Made by a program: the position numbers and the translations under genes
NCBI GenBank assembly: GCA_003565035.1
Contig: PXDP01000354.1
Span: 1 to 12,406, forward strand
Reading direction: 5' to 3'
Length of the DNA stretch: 12,406 nucleotides
Source of the DNA: PVC group bacterium
GTDB lineage: Bacteria; Verrucomicrobiota; Kiritimatiellia; SS1-B-03-39; UBA6053
Shown: positions 1 to 6,518 of the stretch, piece after piece
Layout of the letters: every line of letters begins with the position of its first letter
Numbering within the stretch: the first letter of the stretch is position 1
Notes under the pieces: model-generated
Databases searched by the model: none
The model's input: the letters and a program-made list of their open reading frames with translations, nothing else
What the model was told of the DNA's origin: nothing

Positions 1-251
1 ACAAGGGGTTATACGAAAATTTACCCCTCGCTGAGGATTACCCGCCACAACTTGGTTTCTTTCTTGGCTATCGAAGGAGCCAGACTTTCGTATTCGTAAT
101 CGTTTTCGTAATCGTAATCGGATTTTCCGGGTGATTTTTCGATTACGAGTACGATTAGGATTATGATTACGATGGAGTAGAACTTTTTTTAAATTTTCTT
201 AAACTCTTCATAGGTAGGGTATTAAGCTCAATCACTTTTCGGCCCTGGGTT
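1..251. other. Gene-free region downstream of the receptor gene
   Basis: No supportable gene lies here. Positions 1-86 show no recognisable motif. Positions 87-173 hold a large inverted repeat, listed separately. Positions 183-215 are AT-rich. A minus-strand frame stays open from about 190 to a stop at 21-23, but it has no ATG and much of its translation is simply the GATTAC repeat read as Asp-Tyr and Ile-Val runs. It is not called as a gene. Confidence 0.6.
87..173. repeat. Imperfect inverted repeat of TCGTAA / GATTAC-type hexamers
   Basis: The left arm (87-120) is built of TCGTAA-like six-base units and the right arm (140-173) of GATTAC-like units. The reverse complement of the right arm matches the left arm at 27 of 34 positions, so the two can fold into one long imperfect hairpin with a loop of about 19 bases (121-139). 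It lies about 80 bases beyond the stop of the minus-strand receptor gene and could act as a transcript end or processing structure. There is no T-tract next to either arm, so it is not a standard intrinsic terminator. I infer an interspersed intergenic element. Confidence 0.7.
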
Positions 252-2303
252 TTAAAACGAAACCGCCGCCGAGAGGGTGACGAGGCGCGGGTGCCCGAGC
301 GTGGTGAGGTCGTCGCCGATACTGCCGTCGGCATAGCGGCGGTCGAGGAGGTTTTCAATGCCTGCCCGCAGGGTAAGGTTTTCGCTGAGGTGATGCCGGT
401 AGAGCAGATCGAGGACGTAAAAGCCGCTGAGGCGACGGGTGTTGGTGTCGTTTTCGTAGCGGGCACTTTCGTGGCGGAGCTGGACGGTGGTGCTTGCGCT
501 GTCAGAAAGGTCCAGCCGGATACCGGTGGTGCCCTGACTGCGGGGAACCTGTGCGATGCGCTTGCCGCCGAGGTCGGGCTGCCGGTCGGCCCGACGGATT
601 TCTGTATCCAGGAGGGCCTGCCGGGTAAAGAATTCCAGGGGTGCGGCCGGACGGTAGCGGCCTTCCCACTCAATTCCCCGGACGCGGGTGCGGTCAAGAT
701 TCTGACGCTGCCGGTCGGCACCGCCAAGGGGATTGGGTCCGAGGGTCACGTTGGCGATGGCGTCTTCGATGTCATTCCAGAAAAAGGTCAGATCGGAGGA
801 CAGGGTGTCTGTGGGTGTCCAGGTCCAGCCGAGCTCCGCGCCGGTGAGTTGTTCCGGATCAAGGTTTTCATTGGCGAGCGTTCGGTCCGAGCCCACCTGA
901 AAAGGACGGTAGAGTTCGTTGAGCGTGGGGGCGCGGAAGCCCTGATAGACCGAGGCCCGCAGCCGGTTGGTGTCGTTGAGGGCGGTGACTGCGCCGAGGC
1001 GGGGACTGAAGAGCAGTTCGGTGCGGTTGTCAAACGCAGTGCGGCTGCCGGTTTCGGGGCGGTCGAAGGGGCCGGTGGCCAGAAAGCCGTCACGGTTTTG
1101 CCAGATGTCCGCGCGGAGTCCGGCACTCAGGGTGGTGGCCGGACTGATGGGCGACTGGTTTTCGGCAAACAGCCCGGCGAAGATCTGTTCGCCTCCGGCG
1201 GTTCGCCGCAGGTTGGGAATGACGACCCGCTCCCGGGTTTCTCCCTCCACCCGGCGGAGATCCGTGCCCAGCGTGGCGAGCTGGTCCCGGCCCCAGGGCC
1301 GTTCGTGGGTGAGGCCGGTGCCAAGGGCGGTGGAGGGAACCCGGTACTGATCCAGAACCAGCCGTTCGGAATTGCGGTCGGCAGCGACGCTGGAAAAGGT
1401 GCTGGCATAGACGGAGCGCTCGGCAAATCCGGTCCAGGTGGTCACCCCATTCGGAGAGGGCGTCATGTCATAGCGGTGCTGCCAGCGCCAGGATTCGGTG
1501 TTGTTTGCAGTGAGCGGGGTGCCGTTGTTGCGCCGCTCATTAAAATAGGCGAGGCGTCCCCGGAAGAAGGCGCCTTGCGGGGAGGTGTGTTCGAGGGTGG
1601 CGGCGAGCGTTTCATGACGGCTGTCGACCGGCTTGTCCACCGCGCCGCGCTGATCTTCGCGGATGCGGATGTAGCCTTCGGTTTGAAAGGCGCGTCCTTC
1701 CACGGATGCGGCCCAGTTGCCTTGTCGGGCCCGGGTGCGGATCCGGGTTTCCAGGATGCCCCGGTTTCCGGCCAAAACAGAAACCTTCCCGCCGCTGCGG
1801 TCGATGGGCGCGGGGAGAACCTGCACCACGCCGCTGAGCGCGGTGTTGCCCCAGGCGGTGCTGCCGCCCCCCCGCACCACCTCGATCTGCTCGGCTGCGC
1901 GAAGGTCGATTTTGCTCCAGGCCACCCAGCCGCCGAAGGCGTCGTTGAGGGGTGCGCCGTCGTAGAGGACCAGGCCCCGGCTGGTGCCGGAGGGGCCGAT
2001 GCCGCGGAGGGTGAATCCCTGGGCGGTGGGATTTGCGGCCAGACTGCTGGTTCTTCGAAAGAGACTGAAACCGGGAACCTGGCGCAGGAAATCATCCGCA
2101 GTGATTGCGGGGGAGTTTTGGATGTCCTGTGCGTCGAGGAGGGTAAGGCCGACGGGAACTTCTTCGGGTGTGAGGGCACGCCGGCTGGCGGTGACGGTCA
2201 GCGGGGGGAGGGGCTGGACCCCGTCGGGGGATTCCGCCCGGAGAGCCCAGGACACCAGGCAAAGGCTCAGGGCCGTCCGGCCGGAAAAGGAACGTAAAGT
2301 CAT
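252..2303 (-). CDS. TonB-dependent outer-membrane receptor
   Basis: This 683-residue protein is an outer-membrane, ligand-gated importer that takes energy from the TonB-ExbB-ExbD complex. A signal peptide spans residues 1-23 (hydrophobic ALSLCLVSWA core, cleavage after ALRA). A TonB-box-like segment, PPLTVTAS, lies at 33-40. The plug domain covers about 45-165, with the typical LRQVPGF (73-79), TLRGIG (98-103), LYDGAPLN (113-120) and IEVVRGGGSTAWG (140-152) motifs. The rest is a 22-strand-type beta barrel ending in Phe683, the usual terminal residue for BAM recognition. Length is normal for the family. The start lies 8 bases after the stop of the PQQ-dependent dehydrogenase gene, with no strong ribosome binding site of its own, which suggests co-transcription and coupled translation. 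The ligand cannot be read from sequence; PQQ or a sugar is plausible from the partner gene. The family call is firm, the substrate is inference. Confidence 0.93.
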   Translation of the reverse strand: MTLRSFSGRTALSLCLVSWALRAESPDGVQPLPPLTVTASRRALTPEEVPVGLTLLDAQDIQNSPAITADDFLRQVPGFSLFRRTSSLAANPTAQGFTLRGIGPSGTSRGLVLYDGAPLNDAFGGWVAWSKIDLRAAEQIEVVRGGGSTAWGNTALSGVVQVLPAPIDRSGGKVSVLAGNRGILETRIRTRARQGNWAASVEGRAFQTEGYIRIREDQRGAVDKPVDSRHETLAATLEHTSPQGAFFRGRLAYFNERRNNGTPLTANNTESWRWQHRYDMTPSPNGVTTWTGFAERSVYASTFSSVAADRNSERLVLDQYRVPSTALGTGLTHERPWGRDQLATLGTDLRRVEGETRERVVIPNLRRTAGGEQIFAGLFAENQSPISPATTLSAGLRADIWQNRDGFLATGPFDRPETGSRTAFDNRTELLFSPRLGAVTALNDTNRLRASVYQGFRAPTLNELYRPFQVGSDRTLANENLDPEQLTGAELGWTWTPTDTLSSDLTFFWNDIEDAIANVTLGPNPLGGADRQRQNLDRTRVRGIEWEGRYRPAAPLEFFTRQALLDTEIRRADRQPDLGGKRIAQVPRSQGTTGIRLDLSDSASTTVQLRHESARYENDTNTRRLSGFYVLDLLYRHHLSENLTLRAGIENLLDRRYADGSIGDDLTTLGHPRLVTLSAAVSF

Positions 2304-2311
2304 GTTCCGGA

Positions 2312-3502
2312 TTATCGGGCAGGGGTTAAACGGTAGAGACCGCCATCGGCTTCATCGGTGAGGAGATAGATGACTCCGCTGGGGGCGGTGCGCACATCCC
2401 GGATGCGGCCGATATCCCGGAGAAGGATGTGTTCGGCATGGGCCAGGTAGGGACCTTCAATGGTGATATCGCGTTGGCCGGCTCTGAACTTGTACCGGGG
2501 GCCGTGCCCGGTCAACAGGCGCTGTACCTGACGACTGGCCAGACCGCCGGCGAGGAGATTTCCCTCCCAGTTCGGAAAGGTGTCCGCATCGGCAAAGGCC
2601 AGTCCGGAGGGGGCCAGGGTGGGCAGAAACTCGAACACCGGCGGGATGGCCTCGAAGCCCACGCGCGTTTCGGCCACAGGGGATTCATCGCGGTACTCAA
2701 GGCTGGGCGTGGCGGTGGGCCAGCCGTAGTTGCCTCCGGCGTCGATGCGGTCCAGTCGGTCACCGCCCCGGGCTCCGTGATCGGTGACCCAGACCTCTCC
2801 GGTGACCGGATGCAGGGCAATGCCCTGGATGTTGCGGTGACCATAGGAGAAAATTTCCGGATGATACCGGTCATTGCCGATGAAAGGGTTGTCTTCCGGG
2901 ACGGAACCGTCATCCCGCAGGCGGAGGACGGTGCCTGCGTGGTCGAGGGTGTCCTGAGCGCGGGGTGGTTCGGCGCCGCGGTCTCCGAGGGTCATGAGCA
3001 GGGTGTGTTCATCGGTGAAAAGGATGCGGGAGCCGTAATGGCGGCCGGGTCGTGACATGCGGTCCTGGGTGAAAAGCTGCTCCAGATCCACCAGTTGGGT
3101 GCCGTCGAGGCGGGCGCGGATGAGGGTGGTGGCGGTGCCCTGCCGGTCCCCCCGGGAGTAGGTCATGTAGATCCAGCCGTTTTCCGCATGGTTTGGGTGA
3201 AGAACGAGGTCGAGAAGGCCTCCCTGATTGGTGGCGAACAGATCCTCCGGCAGGCCGCTGATTTCGTGCCGCTCTCCGTCTTCGTCTATGAAGAGCAACC
3301 GGCCCCCTCGTTCGGTGATGAGGTACTGGTTTTCGCCGGGAAAGGCAACCGCCCAAGGGCGGTTAAGGCCGCCAATACGGCGTGTCAGATTGATTCGCTC
3401 GTATTCGGTGCGTCGGTTCTGGAAAAGACTGTGGTCTTCAAATTGCGCACTCACATAGGATATGGTCGCCAATGCGAGAAGAGAGAGTACCTTGATTTTC
3501 AT
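2312..3502 (-). CDS. Secreted PQQ-dependent aldose sugar dehydrogenase (GSDH / YliI-like)
   Basis: This 396-residue soluble beta-propeller enzyme oxidises aldose sugars with pyrroloquinoline quinone, presumably in the periplasm. The ATG at 3500-3502 is chosen because an AGGAGTT ribosome binding site sits just upstream (3505-3511) and the protein then opens with a clean signal peptide (MKIKVLSLLALATISYVSA, cleavage near residue 19). A longer in-frame opening to 3790 adds only unlikely sequence. Family motifs in order: PWAVAF (49-54), LITERGGRL (61-69), QGGLLDL (93-99), GRHYGSRI (153-160, with His155 the likely catalytic base), GDRGAE (173-178), DNPF (204-207), GHRNIQG (221-227), WVTDHGARGGD (238-248), GGNYGWP (256-262), APSGLAF (297-303) and GRIRDVR (365-371). 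By analogy with soluble glucose dehydrogenase, Arg223-Asn224 and Arg366/Arg368 should contact PQQ. It is the first gene of the unit with the TonB receptor. Exact sugar specificity is unknown. Confidence 0.92.
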   Translation of the reverse strand: MKIKVLSLLALATISYVSAQFEDHSLFQNRRTEYERINLTRRIGGLNRPWAVAFPGENQYLITERGGRLLFIDEDGERHEISGLPEDLFATNQGGLLDLVLHPNHAENGWIYMTYSRGDRQGTATTLIRARLDGTQLVDLEQLFTQDRMSRPGRHYGSRILFTDEHTLLMTLGDRGAEPPRAQDTLDHAGTVLRLRDDGSVPEDNPFIGNDRYHPEIFSYGHRNIQGIALHPVTGEVWVTDHGARGGDRLDRIDAGGNYGWPTATPSLEYRDESPVAETRVGFEAIPPVFEFLPTLAPSGLAFADADTFPNWEGNLLAGGLASRQVQRLLTGHGPRYKFRAGQRDITIEGPYLAHAEHILLRDIGRIRDVRTAPSGVIYLLTDEADGGLYRLTPAR

Positions 3503-3504
3503 AT

Positions 3505-3511
3505 AACTCCT
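3505..3511 (-). promoter_or_regulatory. Ribosome binding site of the PQQ dehydrogenase gene
   Basis: On the minus strand this reads AGGAGTT and ends close to the ATG at 3500-3502. It decides the start in favour of the 396-residue form with a signal peptide. Confidence 0.75.
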
Positions 3512-3548
3512 GTGTGGGTTGAGATTAACTATCCTTATTAGATATAGT

Positions 3549-3563
3549 AAGGCTTTTTGCCTA
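3549..3563. other. Small AGGC-T5-GCCT hairpin in the divergent leader
   Basis: AGGC (3550-3553) and GCCT (3559-3562) pair around five T residues. ATATA and TATAT sequences outside the arms could lengthen the stem across a bulge. On the minus strand it would lie in the 5' leader of the PQQ dehydrogenase transcript. A role is not shown. Confidence 0.3.
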
Positions 3564-3596
3564 TATGTTGAGTATTTTTTTATTTTTTGTTCGGAG

Positions 3597-3616
3597 CGTT
3601 CCGGGTTTATGGAACG
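3597..3616. promoter_or_regulatory. Operator-like palindrome CGTTCC-N8-GGAACG
   Basis: A perfect six-base inverted repeat separated by eight bases lies between the divergent PQQ dehydrogenase and GH28 genes. A good sigma70 -10 match, TATACT (3635-3640), follows at a distance that puts the palindrome over the expected -35 region of the GH28 promoter, where no TTGACA-like hexamer is seen. This is the geometry of a regulator binding site. No regulator gene is present in the window, so its identity is unknown. Confidence 0.4.
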
Positions 3617-3634
3617 GACGATTCTTTTGGGGTT

Positions 3635-3640
3635 TATACT
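3635..3640 (+). promoter_or_regulatory. Candidate -10 element for the GH28 gene
   Basis: TATACT matches the TATAAT consensus at five of six bases, about 110 bases before the GH28 start. No matching -35 hexamer is visible, so the promoter would need an activator, or it may be a chance match. Confidence 0.3.
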
Positions 3641-3750
3641 GGGATTGATCATGTTTGTGCGGTATGGGATGTCTTTTGAACGAAAGAAAACATGTGTTGA
3701 TCCGCACAGCGCACGAGAGTGGCGTGTGTGCAGAGTATCCCGGGAGAATA

Positions 3751-5067
3751 ATGAATATATCCGTTTTAGAGACAGGTGCTTCGCCGGCACGGGCCCGGAA
3801 CACAGAAGCGATTCAGGCCGCAGTGGACCGGGTTCATGCCTCAGGAGGGGGGCGCGTGGTGGTCCCTGCTGGCGTGTACTGCACGGGAACGGTCTGGTTG
3901 CGTTCGGGGGTTACGCTTGTGTTGGAAAAAGGGGCGGTGTTGCGCTCCGGGACCGAGCTGGAGGATTTGCCGGTTTTTTTTCCAGAGGACGTGATCTCCC
4001 GGCGGCGATTTGACCGCCGTGTGATCGGAGCACTGGATGCGGAGAATGTCGGGCTGGTTGGCGAAGGGGAAATCGATGGAGCTCACGGGTTGCGGAAATA
4101 TTTGCCCCGTGGGGAGGTTCAGCCCCTGGGCGTGCAGTTTATCCGTTGCCGCGGGGTGCATGTGAAGGGGATTATGCTGCGGAACTCTGGGAGCTGGATG
4201 CAGCAATATCTTCATAGCGAGGAGGTGAGAATTGAGAACCTCCGGGTTTGGAATCACGGGAACGGCACCAATGACGGGCTGGATCTGGATGGATGCCGCC
4301 ACGTTCAGGTAAGAGGATGTGTGATCGACAGTCATGATGATGCTCTGGTGTTTAAAAGCACGGGACTGAGAATGTGCGAGGACATTCTGGTGGAGGATTG
4401 TGATCTGCGTTCGAATTGTCATGGAATCAAATTCGGCACCGAATCGGTGGGCGGGTTTGAGCGGATCACCGTTCGCAACTGCCGGGTCGGCCGGTCCGCG
4501 CATGTGCTGCAACTGGATCTGGTGGACGGTCCGCGTCCACCCATCACCGGCTGCGCACTGGAATGTACGGACGGGGGAGTGATGCGGGATATCGTGCTGG
4601 AGGATCTGCAGGTGGAGGACTGCCTGACCCCCCTTTTCATCAAGCTGGGCAACCGTCATGAACGGCGGGTGCCGGGGGAGGTTTTTGCCGGGGCGGGGGA
4701 AATTTCCGGAGTGCGGATTGAACGGATGCGGGCGGAGCTCAGCGGTCCGATCACCAGTTCAATCACCGGATATCCCGGGCATCCGGTTCTGGATGTGCTG
4801 TTGCGGGATCTCGTGTTCCGCACCCGGGGCGGGGCCGCTTCGGATCAGGTGATGAATTCCGTGCCGGAAAACAGCGATGGCTATCCGGAAGTGAACATGT
4901 TTGAAAAGGCCTCCGATCCCGCGAACGGTAAACATCTCCCAGCCTGGGGACTTTACATGCGGCATGTGGAGGGTGCGCGGCTGGAGGGGGTGCGCGGAGA
5001 ACTCATCGCGGAGGATCCCCGGCCGTTTCTGGTCCAGGAGCACTGCCGGGACGTGAAGGTGTTTTAA
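3751..5067 (+). CDS. GH28-family glycosidase (polygalacturonase-like), no signal peptide
   Basis: This 438-residue right-handed beta-helix enzyme is of glycoside hydrolase family 28, which hydrolyses galacturonan or related pectic chains by inversion. The N-terminal pattern NTEAIQAAVD (17-26), GGGRVVVPAG (32-41) is the usual pectate-lyase-like opening. The catalytic core is at TNDGLDLDGC (173-182), DSHDDALVFKS (193-203; Asp196-Asp197 pair, with Asp178/Asp180 nearby) and SNCHGIKFGTES (221-232), where GHG of classical polygalacturonases is CHG. A C-terminal PAWGLYMRHVEG motif (397-408) is typical of the bacterial subgroup. The ATG at 3751 is chosen because GGGAG lies at 3742-3746 and the family domain starts at once. 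An in-frame extension to 3655 adds no signal peptide, so the protein looks cytoplasmic and would act on imported oligosaccharides. It is transcribed away from the PQQ dehydrogenase. Family firm; exact substrate unknown. Confidence 0.88.
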   Translation: MNISVLETGASPARARNTEAIQAAVDRVHASGGGRVVVPAGVYCTGTVWLRSGVTLVLEKGAVLRSGTELEDLPVFFPEDVISRRRFDRRVIGALDAENVGLVGEGEIDGAHGLRKYLPRGEVQPLGVQFIRCRGVHVKGIMLRNSGSWMQQYLHSEEVRIENLRVWNHGNGTNDGLDLDGCRHVQVRGCVIDSHDDALVFKSTGLRMCEDILVEDCDLRSNCHGIKFGTESVGGFERITVRNCRVGRSAHVLQLDLVDGPRPPITGCALECTDGGVMRDIVLEDLQVEDCLTPLFIKLGNRHERRVPGEVFAGAGEISGVRIERMRAELSGPITSSITGYPGHPVLDVLLRDLVFRTRGGAASDQVMNSVPENSDGYPEVNMFEKASDPANGKHLPAWGLYMRHVEGARLEGVRGELIAEDPRPFLVQEHCRDVKVF

Positions 5068-5091
5068 AAAGAAACCGTGGCGACGTAGAGG

Positions 5092-5136
5092 AGTTCTGCA
5101 GAATTCCAACCGATCCACTATAGGTCCTGCAGAACA
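5092..5136. promoter_or_regulatory. Twin near-palindromes around TGCA (LexA-like sites or hairpin)
   Basis: AGTTC-TGCA-GAATT (5092-5105) and GGTCC-TGCA-GAACA (5123-5136) start exactly 31 bases apart, about three helical turns. Their outer parts also form a perfect nine-base inverted repeat, GTTCTGCAG (5093-5101) with CTGCAGAAC (5127-5135). Two readings are possible: a pair of operators, resembling a TGTTC-N4-GAACA LexA motif that I recall for Verrucomicrobia (7 and 8 of 10 positions), or a hairpin with a 25-base loop ending the GH28 transcript, though no T-tract follows. Confidence 0.4.
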
Positions 5137-5216
5137 CGAAACAACGAAATACCATGGGTTTATGAAGAAAAATAAGCACTATAGGCGGTAGGAAAATGAC
5201 CCATTTTAGGTAAATA

Positions 5217-5232
5217 ACACAATATGTTGTGG
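5217..5232. promoter_or_regulatory. NrdR box upstream of nrdBA
   Basis: The 16 bases ACACAATATGTTGTGG match the NrdR-box consensus acaCwAtATaTwGtgt at 14 of 16 positions, including all the strongly conserved ones. The site lies six bases upstream of a TTGACA -35 hexamer, so a bound ATP-cone repressor NrdR could block polymerase. NrdR boxes usually come in pairs at whole-turn spacing. The best second candidate starts 41 bases upstream (5176-5191) and matches at only about 9 of 16, so the partner site is weak or absent. Confidence 0.75.
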
Positions 5233-5238
5233 TTTCTG

Positions 5239-5267
5239 TTGACATGTGCCGCGGGTTGGGTTTTATT
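5239..5267 (+). promoter_or_regulatory. Sigma70-type promoter of nrdBA
   Basis: A perfect TTGACA -35 (5239-5244) is followed after 17 bases by TTTATT (5262-5267), four of six against TATAAT. TATTAG (5264-5269) is an alternative -10 with a 19-base spacer. Transcription would start near 5274 and give a leader of about 120 bases. Confidence 0.6.
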
Positions 5268-5378
5268 AGAGATCTGTTTTTATTTCCTCTCCGGTCATTG
5301 TTTTTGACACTGGATGCGCCGAGAGGCGGAGGGAGTAAAACACGATGACTGCAACAACCCTTTGAACCAGAACTTTTT

Positions 5379-5386
5379 GAGGAGAA
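5379..5386 (+). promoter_or_regulatory. Ribosome binding site of nrdB
   Basis: GAGGAGAA lies eight bases before the ATG at 5395 and supports that start over the in-frame ATG at 5314. Confidence 0.7.
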
Positions 5387-5394
5387 TCCCCCCT

Positions 5395-6486
5395 ATGGCC
5401 AACGACGTGAATTTTACAGTGGGCGCCCGGACCTTTGTGTTGGACCGTGAGAAGGCTGAACAGGCCTTTGCAGATAAGAAAGTGATCAACGGGCGCGAGT
5501 CTGTTTTCTTTAACCTGCTTCCGCTGAAATACGTCTGGGCCTATGAGCTGTACCGGACGATGAAGGCGAACCACTGGGAGCCCGAAGACATTCCGATGCA
5601 GAAGGACATTGAGCAGTGGCAGAGCGAGAATGATCTGAGCGATGTGGAGCGGTGGATTATCCGCATGGGGATCGGGTATTTCAGCGCGGCGGAGGGCATT
5701 GTGGGGGACAATATTCTGCACGTGATCCGCGAGCGGGTTACGGCTCCGGAGCTGAAGCTGGTGCTGGGCCGTCATGCGCACGAGGAGAATATCCATGCGG
5801 ACAGTCTGTTGTACATGATCAGCTCGCTGGGGATCAATCCGCACGAATGCGAGGCGATGTTTGAGGATGTGCCGACGATCACCCGCAAAAACGAGTTTGT
5901 GATGAAAGTGTCGCGGGCGTTGCGCAAGGATCTGGATCTGACGGTTCCGGAAAACAAGCAGCTCTTCGCCAAGAATATGTTTATGTTCGGTCAGTGCATG
6001 GAAGGCACCCAGTTTTACGGTCTGTTTGGAATGATTCTGGCGCTGTACCGTCAGAACAAGTTCCCGGGGATCGGTCAGATGTTCCGGTATACGCTGCGCG
6101 ATGAATCCAATCATATTGAGCTGCTCCGCAGTCTGCTGATGGCCATGAAGGATGAGAACCCGGAGATTTGGACGACCGAATTCAAGGAGGAGCTGCGCGG
6201 ACTGATGGCGGAGGCGAAGGAGCTGGAGAAAAACTTCATTGCCGACTGTCTGCCGGTGAACGCGGTGGGGCTGAGCGTGGATGAGTTCTCGCAGTACATC
6301 GATTACATCGCCGACCGGCGGCTGGAGGGCTGCGGGCTGGCGCCGCTGAATCCCGGGGTGTCCAATCCCTTCCCCTGGCTGGCGGAGATGATGGACATCA
6401 AGAAGGAGCAGAACTTCTTCGAGGGCCGGGTGACCGAATACCAGAAAGCCTCGGCGCTGTCGTCGGTGGACGATGACGAACTGTAA
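5395..6486 (+). CDS. nrdB: Ribonucleotide reductase small subunit (R2), tyrosine-less subclass Ic type
   Basis: This 363-residue subunit makes the radical-initiating cofactor used by NrdA to reduce ribonucleoside diphosphates. All six metal ligands are visible: Glu100 (SAAEGIVGDN), Glu131 and His134 (ENIHADS), Glu203 (CMEGTQFYG), Glu237 and His240 (RDESNH). The first ligand is Glu rather than the Asp of E. coli. The residue four after His134, where class Ia enzymes carry the radical Tyr, is Leu138. In the C. trachomatis Mn/Fe enzyme this position is Phe and the surrounding sequence aligns closely. Trp48, Tyr232 and Tyr349 match the chlamydial radical-transfer residues. The tail ends in DDDEL and should bind NrdA. 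The gene has its own ribosome binding site, and nrdA follows 32 bases later. Family certain; the cofactor type is inferred from the residues. Confidence 0.97.
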   Translation: MANDVNFTVGARTFVLDREKAEQAFADKKVINGRESVFFNLLPLKYVWAYELYRTMKANHWEPEDIPMQKDIEQWQSENDLSDVERWIIRMGIGYFSAAEGIVGDNILHVIRERVTAPELKLVLGRHAHEENIHADSLLYMISSLGINPHECEAMFEDVPTITRKNEFVMKVSRALRKDLDLTVPENKQLFAKNMFMFGQCMEGTQFYGLFGMILALYRQNKFPGIGQMFRYTLRDESNHIELLRSLLMAMKDENPEIWTTEFKEELRGLMAEAKELEKNFIADCLPVNAVGLSVDEFSQYIDYIADRRLEGCGLAPLNPGVSNPFPWLAEMMDIKKEQNFFEGRVTEYQKASALSSVDDDEL

Positions 6487-6506
6487 ACCATTTTAACGCA
6501 TTCATA

Positions 6507-6515
6507 AAGGAAGAG
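6507..6515 (+). promoter_or_regulatory. Ribosome binding site of nrdA
   Basis: AAGGAAGAG sits three bases before the ATG at 6519, inside the 32-base gap after nrdB. It supports separate initiation within one transcript. Confidence 0.65.
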
Positions 6516-6518
6516 AAC

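Larger units (their letters stand above)
5068..5394. other. Regulatory intergenic region upstream of nrdB
   Basis: This 327-base region has no gene. It holds two near-palindromes around CTGCAG (5092-5136), a second copy of the motif CACTATAGG (5116-5124 and 5178-5186), a short AAAATG/CATTTT inverted repeat (5193-5207), an NrdR-box match (5217-5232), a sigma70-type promoter (5239-5267) and the nrdB ribosome binding site (5379-5386). An in-frame extension of nrdB to 5314 exists but lies before that site. Confidence 0.6.

Noticed and set aside
21..190. Minus-strand frame ending in ...KLWRVILSEG at 21-23, possibly the tail of a small protein
   Set aside because: There is no ATG in frame after the upstream stop, and most of it is the GATTAC hairpin read as amino acids.
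291..2297. Long plus-strand open frame of 668 codons opposite the TonB receptor
   Set aside because: It is antisense to a protein with full family motifs; its translation is Gly/Ala/Val-rich with no recognisable domain.
3503..3790. N-terminal extension of the PQQ dehydrogenase to 3790
   Set aside because: The extra 96 residues are basic and unlike the family; the ATG at 3502 has a good ribosome binding site and reveals a signal peptide.
5314..5394. N-terminal extension of NrdB to 5314
   Set aside because: The strong ribosome binding site at 5379-5386 serves the ATG at 5395, and the extension has no similarity to R2 proteins that I can recall.
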